Below are positions 25,901-37,669 of a stretch of DNA of 64,000 bases, in pieces. The DNA is taken from assembly GCF_901709675.1 (NCBI RefSeq), contig NC_051100.1, forward strand, positions 2,854,001-2,918,000, given 5' to 3'. A model generated the notes under the pieces. That model saw only the letters and a program-made list of their open reading frames with translations. It was not told the DNA's origin and ran no database searches. Both the position numbers and the translations under genes were made by a program. The first letter of the stretch is position 1. The number at the start of each line of letters is the position of its first letter. Origin of the DNA: Syngnathus acus (taxonomy: Eukaryota; Chordata; Actinopteri; Syngnathiformes; Syngnathidae).

Positions 25901-26387
25901 CATGTAAAACACAACGTCATCATCAAGCTTCGCCTAAACGATGACTCTGTTACATGAAAAACCGATTGGGTGTACCTAGAACCCAATGGGGGCCCCTTCC
26001 TGTCAAGACTCTAGAGACCACTCCCGGGGAGCCCCTCCTCACCTCGCTAGTGATGACATGTTACATGTAACTTTTTTTTAAACCACAAAGGAGTAGGTCC
26101 CAAAAAAAGCGAGTAGAGTAGATGCCGGCGGTGGAAACGGGGCTTAATTAGTCACATGAAGAACATTTACAAAAGTAGGACGGGTAAATCTTCCTGTGTC
26201 TGGACGCTAACATATACACACAGACTTCAAATAGTTTACCACGTGGCCTGTTGCGTGCCAAAATGGATTTTTTTTTTTTTTTTGCGTCCACCACAGGGCC
26301 GAGGAGGAGGATGAGCACCTGGAGAGGACGCTAGAGCAGAACAAAGGCAAGATGGCCAAGAAAGAGGAGAAGTGCGTCCTTCAGTAA
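3950..26387 (+). CDS. ehbp1: EH domain-binding protein 1, 3' ten exons (5' part outside window)
   Basis: Join of 3950-4100, 5646-5852, 6797-6960, 8562-8700, 8766-8866, 9908-10031, 20757-20856, 21436-21509, 25756-25870 and 26297-26387. Every junction has AG/GT borders and the phases agree, giving 421 residues and a TAA stop. EHBP1 is a cytosolic adaptor that links EHD proteins and Rab8/Rab10-family GTPases to actin during endosomal recycling and tubule formation. Known family order is N-terminal C2, central calponin-homology domain, then C-terminal bMERB coiled coil. Only the region after the CH domain is here: a charged Arg/Glu-rich stretch, a Ser-rich low-complexity linker, then the bMERB domain and terminal CVLQ. 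Identification rests on recognisable segments such as [31 protein letters not shown] and [21 protein letters not shown]1L1 is the main alternative paralogue, but the C-terminus matches EHBP1 better. The earlier exons must lie left of position 1 or in the unassigned first 3.9 kb. Confidence 0.93.
4101..5645 (+). other. ehbp1: ehbp1 intron a-b
   Basis: Mostly AT-rich sequence. Around 4750-4800 there is a fragment with a small perfect hairpin (GGCGG / CCGCC around GTTCTT) within sequence ATGTTTCGGCGGG, which looks like the end of a dispersed repeat. A purine-rich stretch follows at 4985-5035, then a CT-rich stretch at 5090-5120. Confidence 0.6.
5646..5852 (+). CDS. ehbp1: ehbp1 exon b (acidic/Ser-rich linker)
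   Basis: The acceptor is AATCCACAG and the donor is CTCGG|GTAAAG. The exon takes the carried G to make an Asp codon and is open for 68 codons of acidic, Gly- and Ser-rich sequence (for example [17 protein letters not shown]). It leaves a single G, so its length (207) is a multiple of three and it could be skipped without a frameshift. Poor conservation is expected for this linker, so support comes mainly from splice sites and phase. Confidence 0.78.
5853..6796 (+). other. ehbp1: ehbp1 intron b-c, with teleost dispersed-repeat fragment
   Basis: It contains a long T-run at about 6264-6282 and, at 6299-6375, the block ATCCATCCATTTTCTGAACC followed by GGTTAGCACC and GTTAGCACGTCCGCCT. These strings belong to an interspersed repeat that is very common in teleost genomes. 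The rest is AT-rich with no gene. Confidence 0.6.
6299..6375 (+). repeat. teleost interspersed-repeat fragment
   Basis: ATCCATCCATTTTCTGAACC and the following TAGCACGTCCGCCT segment are a hallmark of a high-copy fish repeat. The fragment is truncated and diverged, so its family is not assigned. Confidence 0.5.
6797..6960 (+). CDS. ehbp1: ehbp1 exon c (LKLKKL plus poly-Ser linker)
   Basis: The acceptor is TTTGTTTCAG and the donor is GGAG|GTATGT. The translation starts [18 protein letters not shown] and runs into a Ser/Pro/Thr-rich low-complexity tract containing runs of Ser codons (TCC/TCT/TCA), ending GDGVE in frame 0. The LKLKKL(S/L)EV block is a familiar EHBP1 landmark. Confidence 0.88.
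6961..8561 (+). other. ehbp1: ehbp1 intron c-d
   Basis: It holds short alternating GT/CA tracts (around 7450-7475 and 8200-8240) and T-runs, with no coding frame of note. A TAAT/GTTAGCATT-containing stretch around 7770-7960 looks like unique-sequence intron DNA. Confidence 0.55.
8562..8700 (+). CDS. ehbp1: ehbp1 exon d (ERLRSPVVF block)
   Basis: The acceptor is TGTCGCGCAG and the donor is CCAG|GTACGT. It starts in frame 0 and reads [18 protein letters not shown], then [20 protein letters not shown] and SQYVDNRP. This is a strongly conserved EHBP1 segment ahead of the Rab-binding coiled coil. It leaves one G. Confidence 0.92.
8766..8866 (+). CDS. ehbp1: ehbp1 exon e (acidic hinge)
   Basis: It follows a 65-bp intron. 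The acceptor is TTCCCACAG and the donor GAAGAG|GTTTGT. The translation [19 protein letters not shown] then [15 protein letters not shown] is acidic and ends in frame 0. The very short intron is near the minimum for fish. Confidence 0.87.
8867..9907 (+). other. ehbp1: ehbp1 intron e-f, with G- and C-runs
   Basis: It includes a fragment ACATTAGGTACACCATGTAC near 8921, a G-run at about 9471-9489, and a C-run at 9859-9872 followed by a CT-rich tract that acts as the acceptor tract of exon f. The middle (about 9190-9330) contains ATTAATAT and GCTCTTAATTACGG-type sequence and may be conserved noncoding DNA. Confidence 0.5.
9908..10031 (+). CDS. ehbp1: ehbp1 exon f (start of bMERB domain)
   Basis: The acceptor follows a long C/T tract ending GGTCTCTCAG; the donor is CACAG|GTAGCC. 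It reads [20 protein letters not shown], then [20 protein letters not shown]. This begins the bMERB (bivalent Mical/EHBP Rab binding) coiled coil, which in EHBP1 binds Rab8-family GTPases. Confidence 0.95.
10352..10373. repeat. (CA)n microsatellite
   Basis: A CA dinucleotide run of about 11 units in the large ehbp1 intron. Confidence 0.95.
10861..10879 (+). promoter_or_regulatory. candidate CTCF site in ehbp1 intron
   Basis: GTGCCACAAGATGGCAGCG fits the CTCF core CCACNAGRNGGCAG closely. It was seen by eye only; occupancy is not shown. Confidence 0.4.
11400..11780. promoter_or_regulatory. candidate conserved noncoding element
   Basis: A repeat-free stretch with many homeodomain-type cores (CTCATTAG, GTAATTAAG, GAAATTAAAC, ACTTAATTACC, AATTAACC, CCAATTACTTTG), a CCAAT-type CTGATTGG box and CAATTATC-like motifs. 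The motif density and absence of microsatellites resemble vertebrate developmental enhancers; no alignment was possible. Confidence 0.35.
12270..12304. repeat. C35 homopolymer
   Basis: Thirty-five consecutive C residues on the + strand. It can form i-motif or G-quadruplex structures and is a likely length-variable and sequencing-error-prone site. Confidence 0.95.
16871..16900. repeat. (AC)n microsatellite
   Basis: A perfect AC run of about 15 units in the large ehbp1 intron. Confidence 0.95.
20587..20609. repeat. (CA)n microsatellite
   Basis: A CA run about 150 bp upstream of ehbp1 exon g. Confidence 0.95.
20757..20856 (+). CDS. ehbp1: ehbp1 exon g (bMERB core)
   Basis: It lies after the 10.7-kb intron. 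The acceptor is GTGTATGCAG and the donor TGCT|GTACGT. The translation [20 protein letters not shown] then [12 protein letters not shown] is a bMERB helix containing the conserved WF.LV.KKN.L.R pattern. Two bases of a Leu codon pass to the next exon. Confidence 0.95.
20857..21435 (+). other. ehbp1: ehbp1 intron g-h
   Basis: It holds a short CA run at about 21240-21259 and unique sequence containing CCAATTGACAG and ATATGGCTG segments. No exon is supported. Confidence 0.6.
21436..21509 (+). CDS. ehbp1: ehbp1 exon h (bMERB core)
   Basis: The acceptor is CCGCCTGCAG and the donor GAAG|GTAACA. It reads [20 protein letters not shown] then LAIE, the centre of the Rab-binding coiled coil. A CA microsatellite begins a few bases inside the following intron. 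Confidence 0.95.
21510..25755 (+). other. ehbp1: ehbp1 intron h-i
   Basis: No exon is supported. Contents include CA/GT tracts (21510-21530, 22476-22505, 22660-22680, 23264-23286, 23450-23468), G-runs (22346-22357, 24109-24125, 24287-24296), a C-run at 25232-25246 and a TAGC tetranucleotide run at about 25692-25709 just before exon i. A dispersed-repeat-like piece containing ATTTGAGGAAATACGGTA lies near 23007-23025. The stretch 21,890-22,340 has GATTAG, TTAATTG and GATAAGC sites and may be conserved. Confidence 0.5.
22935..23028 (-). repeat. dispersed-repeat fragment ending TACCGTATTTCCTCAAATAA
   Basis: On the minus strand the end reads TACCGTATTTCCTCAAATAA and is followed by repeated AAATA..(T/C)GCC(C/G) units. 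This resembles a widespread animal miniature element whose consensus starts TACCGTATTTCCTC. The copy is degenerate. Confidence 0.35.
25756..25870 (+). CDS. ehbp1: ehbp1 exon i (bMERB C-terminal helix)
   Basis: The acceptor is GTGCTCTCAG and the donor AAGGA|GTAAGT. It reads [20 protein letters not shown], then [18 protein letters not shown]. This is the second Rab-site helix of the bMERB fold, with an LV.L(V)NKRD.L.R pattern resembling exon g, as expected for the internally duplicated bivalent domain. Confidence 0.95.
25871..26296 (+). other. ehbp1: ehbp1 intron i-j
   Basis: A short intron with a T-run (26268-26283) forming the polypyrimidine tract before the last coding exon. Nothing else is recognisable. 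Confidence 0.65.
26297..26387 (+). CDS. ehbp1: ehbp1 last coding exon with CVLQ terminus
   Basis: The acceptor is a T-run then CGTCCACCACAG. It completes a Glu codon and reads [19 protein letters not shown], then [10 protein letters not shown] and TAA at 26385-26387. The last four residues C-V-L-Q fit a CaaX prenylation signal, a feature known for EHBP1 and consistent with recruitment to endosomal membranes. The Gln at the last position would favour farnesylation over geranylgeranylation (inference). Confidence 0.95.
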
Positions 26388-27020
26388 CAACACAACAACA
26401 TCAAGAGCAACAAGAACAAAAAGATTGTACATATGCGGCCTCCTGCCAAGTTGTTTGATGGTTTTACAATTTATGCTTTAAAAGCGGTACTTTTACAGGA
26501 TTTTTATGGGTGTCGTGCTGCAAATGGAACGCCCCAGGTACATAAATGCTTTTCTTTAATTTCCAACTTTGAACAGTGAGCAGGTGGACTTTTTTTTTTT
26601 TTTTTAAAGAGGAAAGAAACGAGCTTTTATTTCATTCACTTTACAACTTTTTACTGTAAAATATCTTCAATTGTCCATACCTGATAGTGTTTTTAATGAT
26701 TATTTTTTGTTCAAAAGCAGTTTACCAAAAAGAAAAAGACATTCCCCCCCCCCAAACATTTTCTTGTATATTTTTATCATAAAAGCTTCAGTCTGCTTTT
26801 TTCCTTTAAAAGAGTCATGCAGTCAAAATGAAAAAAGTTTTATTTATTGTTCTATGAGCTGCTTGTATGTGAAACTGCCATCACATTCTTTTCCTGTTTG
26901 GATTAGTATTTATTGAGATTCGCTTCCACATGCATCTTGTATGAGCTCACCACATCTTCAGTTTTATTTATTCCACTGGCTTCAAGACCAACCTTCAATA
27001 AACTTCTCGTACGCGTGTCA
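26388..27020 (+). other. ehbp1: ehbp1 3' untranslated region
   Basis: This is AT-rich sequence after the TAA with many TATTTAT/ATTTA-like segments (for example around 26,840-26,850 and 26,910). A canonical AATAAA at 26997-27002 is the best polyadenylation signal; the exact cleavage site is inferred. No longer coding frame is supported here. Confidence 0.6.
26997..27002 (+). terminator. ehbp1: ehbp1 polyadenylation signal AATAAA
   Basis: A canonical hexamer lies 610 bases after the ehbp1 stop codon, followed by GT- and T-rich sequence. Confidence 0.5.
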
Positions 27021-29300
27021 TACTCCACTAGAAATGCCTCTAGAGTATTTTTTCCTCATTAAAATAGTTTTACTGAAGGTTTACACTTATTTTGAAAGAA
27101 AAAAAAGTGGGATATTAAAAAAACTTTTTAGTTAAATTGTGGTTGACATTCTAGAAAATGTAATTAAAGAACAGAACTTTGTTTTAAATATTTAATATAT
27201 TTTTTGCGTTTTGCATTTAATTGTTAAAATTGACTGAGCACAAGGATCAAATGTATTCAATTTATTTTTTCCCTTGCTCTTTAATTCCCCAGCGACCTAC
27301 CTCATGGAATCGACTTCCACTGAGCATACGTCGAATCATTAATTGCACCGTTTGAGTTTTTTCTTAAAAAAAGAAAAGAAAGAAAGAAATCCTAAATCTT
27401 CCCGACTTCCAAAACCCCGGTGCGCCGCAGCGCCTCGCAGGCGAAATCTTAGCCGGCGAGGAGGCGCTGTGTGGCGGCCTCGTCTCACTCTGACTCTCCC
27501 CCTCCCTTCCATGTCTCTCGTAAGAAAGGAGAACAAATAAAGAGTGACAGCACACCTCTTCTTCCTCCTCCTCCTCCCCTCCTCTTCTTCCTCTAACTTT
27601 CACATTATTAATCATCCCCACTTGACTTTGTTTTATTGCACTTGTCACATCAGGGATTAAAATTAATAATGAATTAAACTGGGATGGGGGAGGGCACTTT
27701 TTGGTGGTCGATTTGAATGACGTCAAAAATATTCCTTATTGTTCGTCAGAATTTATTACACAATGACCCGATTATTTAATTAATTAGTCAACAATTTTGT
27801 TGTCATCTTTGATCAACTTTTCAATGAATTAACTTAATGTGCATGAATCTTTTTTGATAAAATAATCCTTACCTGCTTTATTGCGATATTCATAAATCCT
27901 TTCCTCTGAGTAAAAAGCATCGTCATCCACACATGCATAAAGGCCCCACGTCCACGATCAGGTCCACTTGCACTGCACTGCTGCTGCTCCATCCTGGGGA
28001 TGGATTTATGGAAGTATAGATGGATGAAGGAGGGATGGAGGGAGCAACTTTTCCCTCCTCCTCCTCCTGGCCGCCTTAATCCTTAGCTTTAGTGGCTCAG
28101 AAAGGAATTCGAGCACAATTTGGGATTAGACAAATAATCTTCGGGAACCAAAAAAAGAGATGCCTGGTCACTTGATACTTGTCGTAGATGACAAGAAAGA
28201 ACCAGCAAGTTTAGATTCTTTTGCTGTCGTTTTGCATCATTCGTACGAATAAAAGCGCGAGCGCGTGTGTGTCCTGTGCTCATGCCGCTGGTTTTTTTTT
28301 TTTTAATCGGGCAATTTTTGGGGGCCTCCCTCCCACACAATTCCAAACTCATTTTAAAAACAACCGCTCTCCTTCGTGTGCTATGAAATATTTCTATTTA
28401 TCATAAAGTGTGAGCGTGTGACTTGCGGTGAGGGTGCTCCTTTATTATTCAACTTTACATCCTCAAATGTAATTCTAAATGGGGATTAGAGCTCATTAAT
28501 ATTCATGAGACTGGCCCGAGTGTATTTGTGTGCATGTGTGTGCTAATGCGTGTGCTTGTGTTTGTGTGCGCGTGTGTATCTAAAAGCACTAAAGCACTAA
28601 AATTGATTAATATAATGTTTATTATATTTTTAGACGTGAAACACACGATAAAATGTCAAGCATATATCAGCGTAACAAGTGTGGCCAACTGCACCAGCAT
28701 TAATTTGTTTTATATTTAAATTTTCCCAAATAAACAAAAACTTGGATTTAAACACATTTTGGTCAATTCCGTGAAAATATAAAAAGCCTTTTTAAATAAA
28801 ACAGCATTTCTACATGTCTAAATCGACATGTTTTCTTTTCAATCCTTTTAAATTAAAAATATTTGCTAACTAAAACAAAACAAAAGTCTGAAGTACTGCA
28901 CAAGCAACTGGCAGTCAAATCCTTCCGAAAACATTTAAACAAAAGTAAATTGATTTCATGCTGCAGAAAGAAACCGGAACTGAAGTTCTTTTAAAACCAA
29001 ATAGAAAAATATAAAATTGAAAGGGAAGGAAACAAAAAGACAATAACAACTTTTTATGTTTTTACATTTTTTTAGCAATCCAAAAAACAAAAACAAGTAG
29101 AAGCGGCCCTCGGAGGAAAGAAGTGAAGAAAGCGAGGGAACGAAAAGAGAGAGAGGGCGAAATGGGCGTGAGCTCCTGTGTCTTTCTTCTCTCTTATTGG
29201 CCGCCACGACCTTCTCATGCGGAAGTCGCGCTCCCATTGGTTGTCGTAGGCGGGCCGGCAGGTGTCAGCGTTCTCTTAGAGGCGCGGGGCGGGCGGAAGG
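27021..29300. other. ehbp1-otx1 intergenic region
   Basis: There is no gene. It holds AT-rich sequence, a CT-rich tract at 27,555-27,600, and several bicoid-class (K50) homeodomain cores: TTAATCCTTAGC at about 28,077, GGGATTAGAC at about 28,122 and GGGGATTAGAGC at about 28,481, the last followed by CATTAATATTCATGAG, which includes an octamer-like ATTCAT. A short GT-rich tract lies at 28,525-28,575. This is the natural place for upstream otx1 control elements. Confidence 0.5.
28070..28515 (+). promoter_or_regulatory. otx1: candidate otx1 upstream element with clustered K50 homeodomain sites
   Basis: Three TAATCC/GGATTA cores occur within about 430 bp (near 28,077, 28,122 and 28,482), each in a sequence context without simple repeats. 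TAATCC is the known target of OTX-type (K50) homeodomains, so autoregulation or control by OTX2 is a reasonable reading. This is motif inspection only. Confidence 0.35.
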
Positions 29301-29335
29301 CCTCTATTAGCCTCATCAAAGCACACACACACACA
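29195..29335 (+). promoter_or_regulatory. otx1: probable otx1 promoter region
   Basis: Two inverted CCAAT boxes (TTATTGGCC near 29,195 and CCATTGGTT near 29,232) and a GC-rich segment (GGCGCGGGGCGGGCGG at about 29,280) lie just upstream of a GC-rich, purine/pyrimidine-mixed leader that ends in a good splice donor at 29,579. A CA run at 29,322-29,340 separates promoter-like and leader sequence. No TATA box is evident and the start site is inferred. Confidence 0.4.
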
Positions 29336-29340
29336 CACAC

Positions 29341-29579
29341 TCCACAACCGCAACCCACAAACGCGTCACTCTTCTCGGCCTACGGACGACAGAGGACCCG
29401 CCGACGCCGGAGCCTCTTCCAGAGCTTTTGTCAAGCGACATGTCGATTGTTTTTCTAGTGGAAGGAGAGCGACTTTAGGCGGCTTGTGTGCTTTGCTGCT
29501 CCCGTTGCTGCTTCTGGATACTTTGAATTCATTTCAGTTGCTGGGAAGGAGAAAGAACGTCAGGAGATACGCAAGCAAG
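29341..29579 (+). other. otx1: putative otx1 5' noncoding exon
   Basis: A GC-rich leader ending GCAAGCAAG|GTGACG, a good donor, with the first acceptor in front of the ATG exon at 31368. It contains a 12-codon upstream open frame (ATG at 29440, TAG at 29476-29478), which could dampen translation. Its 5' limit is not defined by the sequence. Confidence 0.45.
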
Positions 29580-31368
29580 GTGACGACAAGTTTCAAGACT
29601 TTCTTTTTACAAACTTTTGGACAAAACCACGATTAAACAAATGAAATGTTTTCGTTAGCAGAATACCATTGATCAAGCAGGCAATTTTCATTTTTGGTCT
29701 CCGCAGTTTTGTTTTGTAGTGTTAAGTCCTAAAATTGTGGTTTCGTTAACATTACTTTTTGTTTGCACAAATTGACCCTAACTCACATCTTTAGCATTTT
29801 ATGAAATTGTTATTGGATCGCCATGTACTTAATTTTATGGATCGTCTCGTTAAAACAATTTCTTGGCTTTTTCATTCATTTTTACTATAAGTAACATGTT
29901 TACGCCCCCCCTCCAACATGAATTCAAATATACGTCATGATTAGACTTGTCAGATAAAGCTGTAAAACAAAAGAAAAGTACATTTTCTGTTCATTTCATT
30001 CAAATGTGGCCTCGTTCTACATTTCTATTGCACACAAAAAGGGTCCTAACTCGTTTTTTGTAGACTTCATTTATCATAAAAAGTAAATACAATTATTTGG
30101 CTTTTCCATGACTTTTTTAAATTATAAATTACATTTCCCCCTCAACATTAGTTTATTTAGATGTAAACAATGTCGTGTCCTGGGCCATGAGCTACAAAAA
30201 AAATCCCAAACAGTTATTAAAAAATTACAAATAAATAAAGCGAAAGGACAAGAAAAAAAATGTGGGATCACAATTGATGTATTCAAATTTTTAATGCTCG
30301 CTTTAAGTGTGGAAGCTGAGTTGATGTTAAAGATAAGAAGCGATGGTTAATTGTTGCTGGAATTGTTTTCAACTGTTTGCTGGCTGATGAGTGCTGCTAA
30401 ATTATAATGGGGGGTTGGGGGGGGCTTCATTTGCACGCAGATGTTTTCTTGTCTGCGTTTGAGCGCAATACACGTCCACTCTACTCGAGAGAACTCATCA
30501 CAAGTTGATGGCAAACGATCTCCAACAAGCAACCTGGAAATGTTTCATTTGTTCCCCAGAATAAACTAAATATAGTTTGACTCTTCTGGCCGAATATCTT
30601 TAATTTCGTACTTAAGTTTTGAGCTAATGATGGAAAACTATTTCGTGATATATATATATTTTTTAATGATATCAAACATGTTTGAAATCATTGATTTGAG
30701 CAAATATTTATTCAGCGTTTCCTCCACTGAGGACTTAATAAAATTCGAAAATAAACAAGCGTGAACGGCCATTGAATAGACAGACTCCTTTGGCTGCCTG
30801 ACCTGTTGGGCGAATTAGGAAAGATTTTTTTTTATACAGTTGTGATTTCTCTTAAAAATGTAAATGCGTCGTTTTTCCTACGTTAACAGTTTAAAAAACC
30901 AAACAAAATAACGTTTCATGTTTCCTGCCAAATGGATTTGATTTATATTGAAAAAAAAAAGACGTGCCACATTTGCTGATTTTAGTCACACACACCAAAT
31001 CAATTCATCAAACTTACAAACATTAAAATTCCTTTTAGTATCTTGGAATTATTCTTAAAAAATCTTAGACCTTTTTACCTCCTATTTCCACATTTCTTGA
31101 ATGATACAAAACCTTGCTACTTCCAAATATTCAGATCATTAGTTTTGAGGATTATTTCCCAATCCAATTTTCCAAAACCACATATCCAATTGAAGAGATT
31201 TGACTTTACATTTCTTGAGATTCCACCATTAAAGCTCGTTTTAGAACCAAGAAGTGTGCCAGTAGTGCATTTGTTAAAATATGACGATGCAGTCCGAACG
31301 ACCCTCTGGATGACTTCGTGAACGTGTATTACTGTTTTGTTTTTTTCTTTCCGTGACGTCGCCCACAG
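29580..31368 (+). other. otx1: otx1 5' intron
   Basis: AT-rich sequence with T- and A-runs and no coding frame of note. Homeodomain-type ATTA and ATTAGG sites are scattered. The acceptor is CCGTGACGTCGCCCACAG, which embeds a palindromic TGACGTCG (CRE-like) sequence. Confidence 0.5.
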
Positions 31369-31472
31369 CGAGCCGCCTCGGGCCCTCGCGTCTCGCCAAG
31401 CTGCAGCATCCCCGGGGCCGAGCGGCGAGCCAGTGGGCCGAGCTGGGCGGCGCCGCAGTGAGCGCCTGTAGC

Positions 31473-35027
<3,555 letters not shown>

Positions 35028-35044
35028 TCAGTGACTTTTGACCC

Positions 35045-35580
35045 CCCCACCCCACCTCTTGGGAGATGGAGCATTCAGGAGCTGAACTCTGAAAATTCTG
35101 GGGCCGAAGCATGTTTTGGTACATTCGCAGGCCAATGCGTTCAAGAACCGGAGCGCTGAGCAATCAGAGCACTTGGGAGCCAGAGCATCCAGAAGCCAGA
35201 GAACGGAACTCTATGAGCCGGAATGTTCTGGCTCCCGAGTGCTCCGGCTCTTGAATGTTCTTGAACTGGAGCTCTCAGGAACTGTAATACTCTGGGTTCA
35301 AGAATTCCGATTCTGGAGCTGTGGACTCAAAACTCTAGGAGCTGGACTGCTCCTGCTCACAAGTGCTCTTGCTTGAATGTTCTTTAAGTTAGGAGCACAT
35401 GGAATTCTCAAAGCTGGAGTATTGTTGTTCCTGAATGCTCCGTCCTGTTCCTGATCTTGTGCAAGCTGGAATTCGAAGAGCCAGAATGTCCTGAGCCTGA
35501 GCGTAGAATTCTTAGAGTGGGAATGCACCTGCTTACAAACGCTCTAACTCCTCAATGTTCATGAAAACTCGGAGCCACTC
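35045..35580 (+). repeat. otx1: degenerate short tandem/dispersed repeat in otx1 3'UTR
   Basis: GAATGTTC appears several times with small changes (near 35,221, 35,254, 35,375 and 35,552), alternating with GGAGC/GAGCTGGA/CTCCTG-type words roughly every 40-60 bp. The words are partly complementary (CAGAGC and GCTCTG; GGAGC and GCTCC), so the transcript could fold extensively. Confidence 0.5.
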
Positions 35581-36222
35581 GGACTTGAAGAAGAAAAAAA
35601 TGAACAAGGCAAAATGTGCGTTTTTTTGGCAGGTGAAAACGACCAGAGAAGCTGTGTGGAATATGACTCAAAAAGCTCCGTTACACCCCTTTTTATTTGT
35701 TTTCTTTTTAGAGATTTTTAGTCAGCGTCTGAGCTGAACGTGTGTAAATATGTATTTGGGTCAGTTCCAATGACCGCCTTTAGATGGTGTTTTTTTGCAA
35801 CTCTTTACTACACATGTTGGAAGAAAAATACTGAGGAAAAAAATGTAAATGTTTCCAAAGAGATTAAATTGGACCCTTAAAAAAAGTTTTATATATGAAG
35901 CTTTGGTTTTACTCTGAACAATAAAAAAAAAAAATGTTTTTAACAGGAATCTAAAGTAAAGAAAGAAGAATTTCAGAAAAGATGAAAGGATTCCACTCGC
36001 TTCCTCCTCTCATCTTTCTTCGGATTTGTGGTGATGTTCGAACAAAGCACTTGGCAACACTAACAAAGAAATATTTGGATTCTACATCTGGTCACTTTGG
36101 AGAGCAAACTGCGACCACTCTTCACTTCCTCAAAATGACTTCTCTTGAGATGATGTTGAATGTATTTTGCAACCCACCCCCCCAAAAAAAGGGCGAGAGC
36201 ACCCTAACTTCCATGTTCATCC

Positions 36223-36228
36223 AATAAA
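36223..36228 (+). terminator. otx1: otx1 distal polyadenylation signal
   Basis: AATAAA in CATCCAATAAATATCCC, about 1.2 kb after the otx1 stop. A proximal AATAAA at 35920-35925 may give a shorter transcript. Confidence 0.45.
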
Positions 36229-36589
36229 TATCCCTTCAGTCATGTTAATTTCTTTTCTACTCAAGTCCATGAATTTATTTGGTCTTGGATTTACTAATAA
36301 TGAAAATGATCTCCCCTAACTTTAGAAATGGATCTGCATGTTGAAACAGTCGGTGGCGTGTGATTGGCTGATTGCAATACATATTCGTCATCATGCTTGG
36401 TAAGTGAGACGTGCTCACGCCAAAAACGTGGCATGACTTAGCAATTCTGCGGTATGAAACGTGGCGGAGGAGCAGGTATTGGGGGTATTTTCAAAGATTA
36501 ACATTTCTGCAGTGATTGAGTGGCAGTCTACGTGAGACCAATTCCCAGCTGGACCATACATATTAAAGAATGTATTTTGCTTTAAATTA

Positions 36590-37110
36590 CAATGTAAAAT
36601 AAGGCTTTTATGATTGACCTCTGTCCTTTGACTCTTGACCCCTATGGCTTATTTTTTCTAAGGTCATTCTTAATTTTTAAGCCTTACTATTTTTTTTTTT
36701 TTTTTACATAAAGCCTTACTATACATCATTTAAAAAAAAAAAAAAGCCTTTAAATACATGGTCTATTAAAAAAAGCCTTACGATACATGGTAATTTTTTT
36801 CTGAAAAAAAAAAGCCTTACTATACATGGTCATTTTTTCGATGCATAAGTGGGTCGGAAACGACCCGGTGAGGAGTTTTTTTTTTTTTTTTTTTTTTTTT
36901 TTAAGTATTGTCACAATAAAAAGTTACCATTAGCATTACTGTCTCACCAAAAGATATATGGGAGCTCTGTATCACTGATAGTATAATACAAAAAAAAGCC
37001 TCACTCTAAAAAAAAAAACGCCTTACTACACATGGTCTTTAAAAAAAAAAGTCTTACGATACATGCTCATCTTTTCTCTTACTACACATGGTCATTTTTT
37101 TTAACTGATT
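36590..37110. repeat. AAGCCTTACTATACATGG minisatellite
   Basis: At least eight diverged copies of a unit with core GCCTTACTATACATGGTCAT separated by A- and T-runs of varying length (for example at 36,711, 36,771, 36,811, 37,018 and 37,047). A T-run of 26 bases lies at 36,877-36,902. Unit length varies because of the homopolymers. Confidence 0.7.
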
Positions 37111-37669
37111 CCAAAAGCTGTAAATGTCTTAATTTTCAAAATTCAAAAAACATTTGAATAAATTCCTTAACAGACTAATCATCGGGTGACCAGATTTGGG
37201 TTGCTGAAAAAGAGGACACCTTCGCATATTTTCGAGGACGCCTCGGGGGGGGAGCCCGTAGGGAGGGGTGGTGCTGAGAGAATCTTTTCTTTTTTTGGAA
37301 GCGGGGTGCCTGCCTTACACGTTAGGCACTCACTTCATATGCATCACGACCCTGGCGAAAGCACGCATTTTTTAAAATTTATTTCTCCGTAAAGGTTAGT
37401 GTTGGCTCATGAGTGAACGATTTGTGCAAAAGAATGAATCTTTTCAGTGAGCGTGAGTGAACGGATCACTTCCTGAAGTTATTCGTTCTTTTTTCAGTTC
37501 ATATGACTTCAACCAACATGCAATGACGTAACTTATCCCACACCGTAGGTGTCGGTAATGCGCATGGAAGCTGGTGCTACCTCGCCGTAAAACAAAACGA
37601 AGAAGAAAATGACGTAACTTCCCGTGCACGAACGAGTCCTGAATTGCATTTCCCGTTCACCAACTGTAC

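Larger units (their letters stand above)
35028..36245 (+). other. otx1: otx1 3' untranslated region
   Basis: The first 550 bp (35,045-35,580) is a degenerate repeat of GGAGC, GAGCTGGA and GAATGTTC(T/C) motifs. After that come T-rich blocks and two polyadenylation signals, AATAAA at 35920-35925 (merged with an A-run) and AATAAA at 36223-36228. The end is inferred from the second signal. Confidence 0.55.

Noticed and set aside
27364-27726. 120-codon minus-strand frame between ehbp1 and otx1
   Set aside because: Low-complexity (Glu/Lys/Phe runs from CT-rich DNA), no splice or family evidence.
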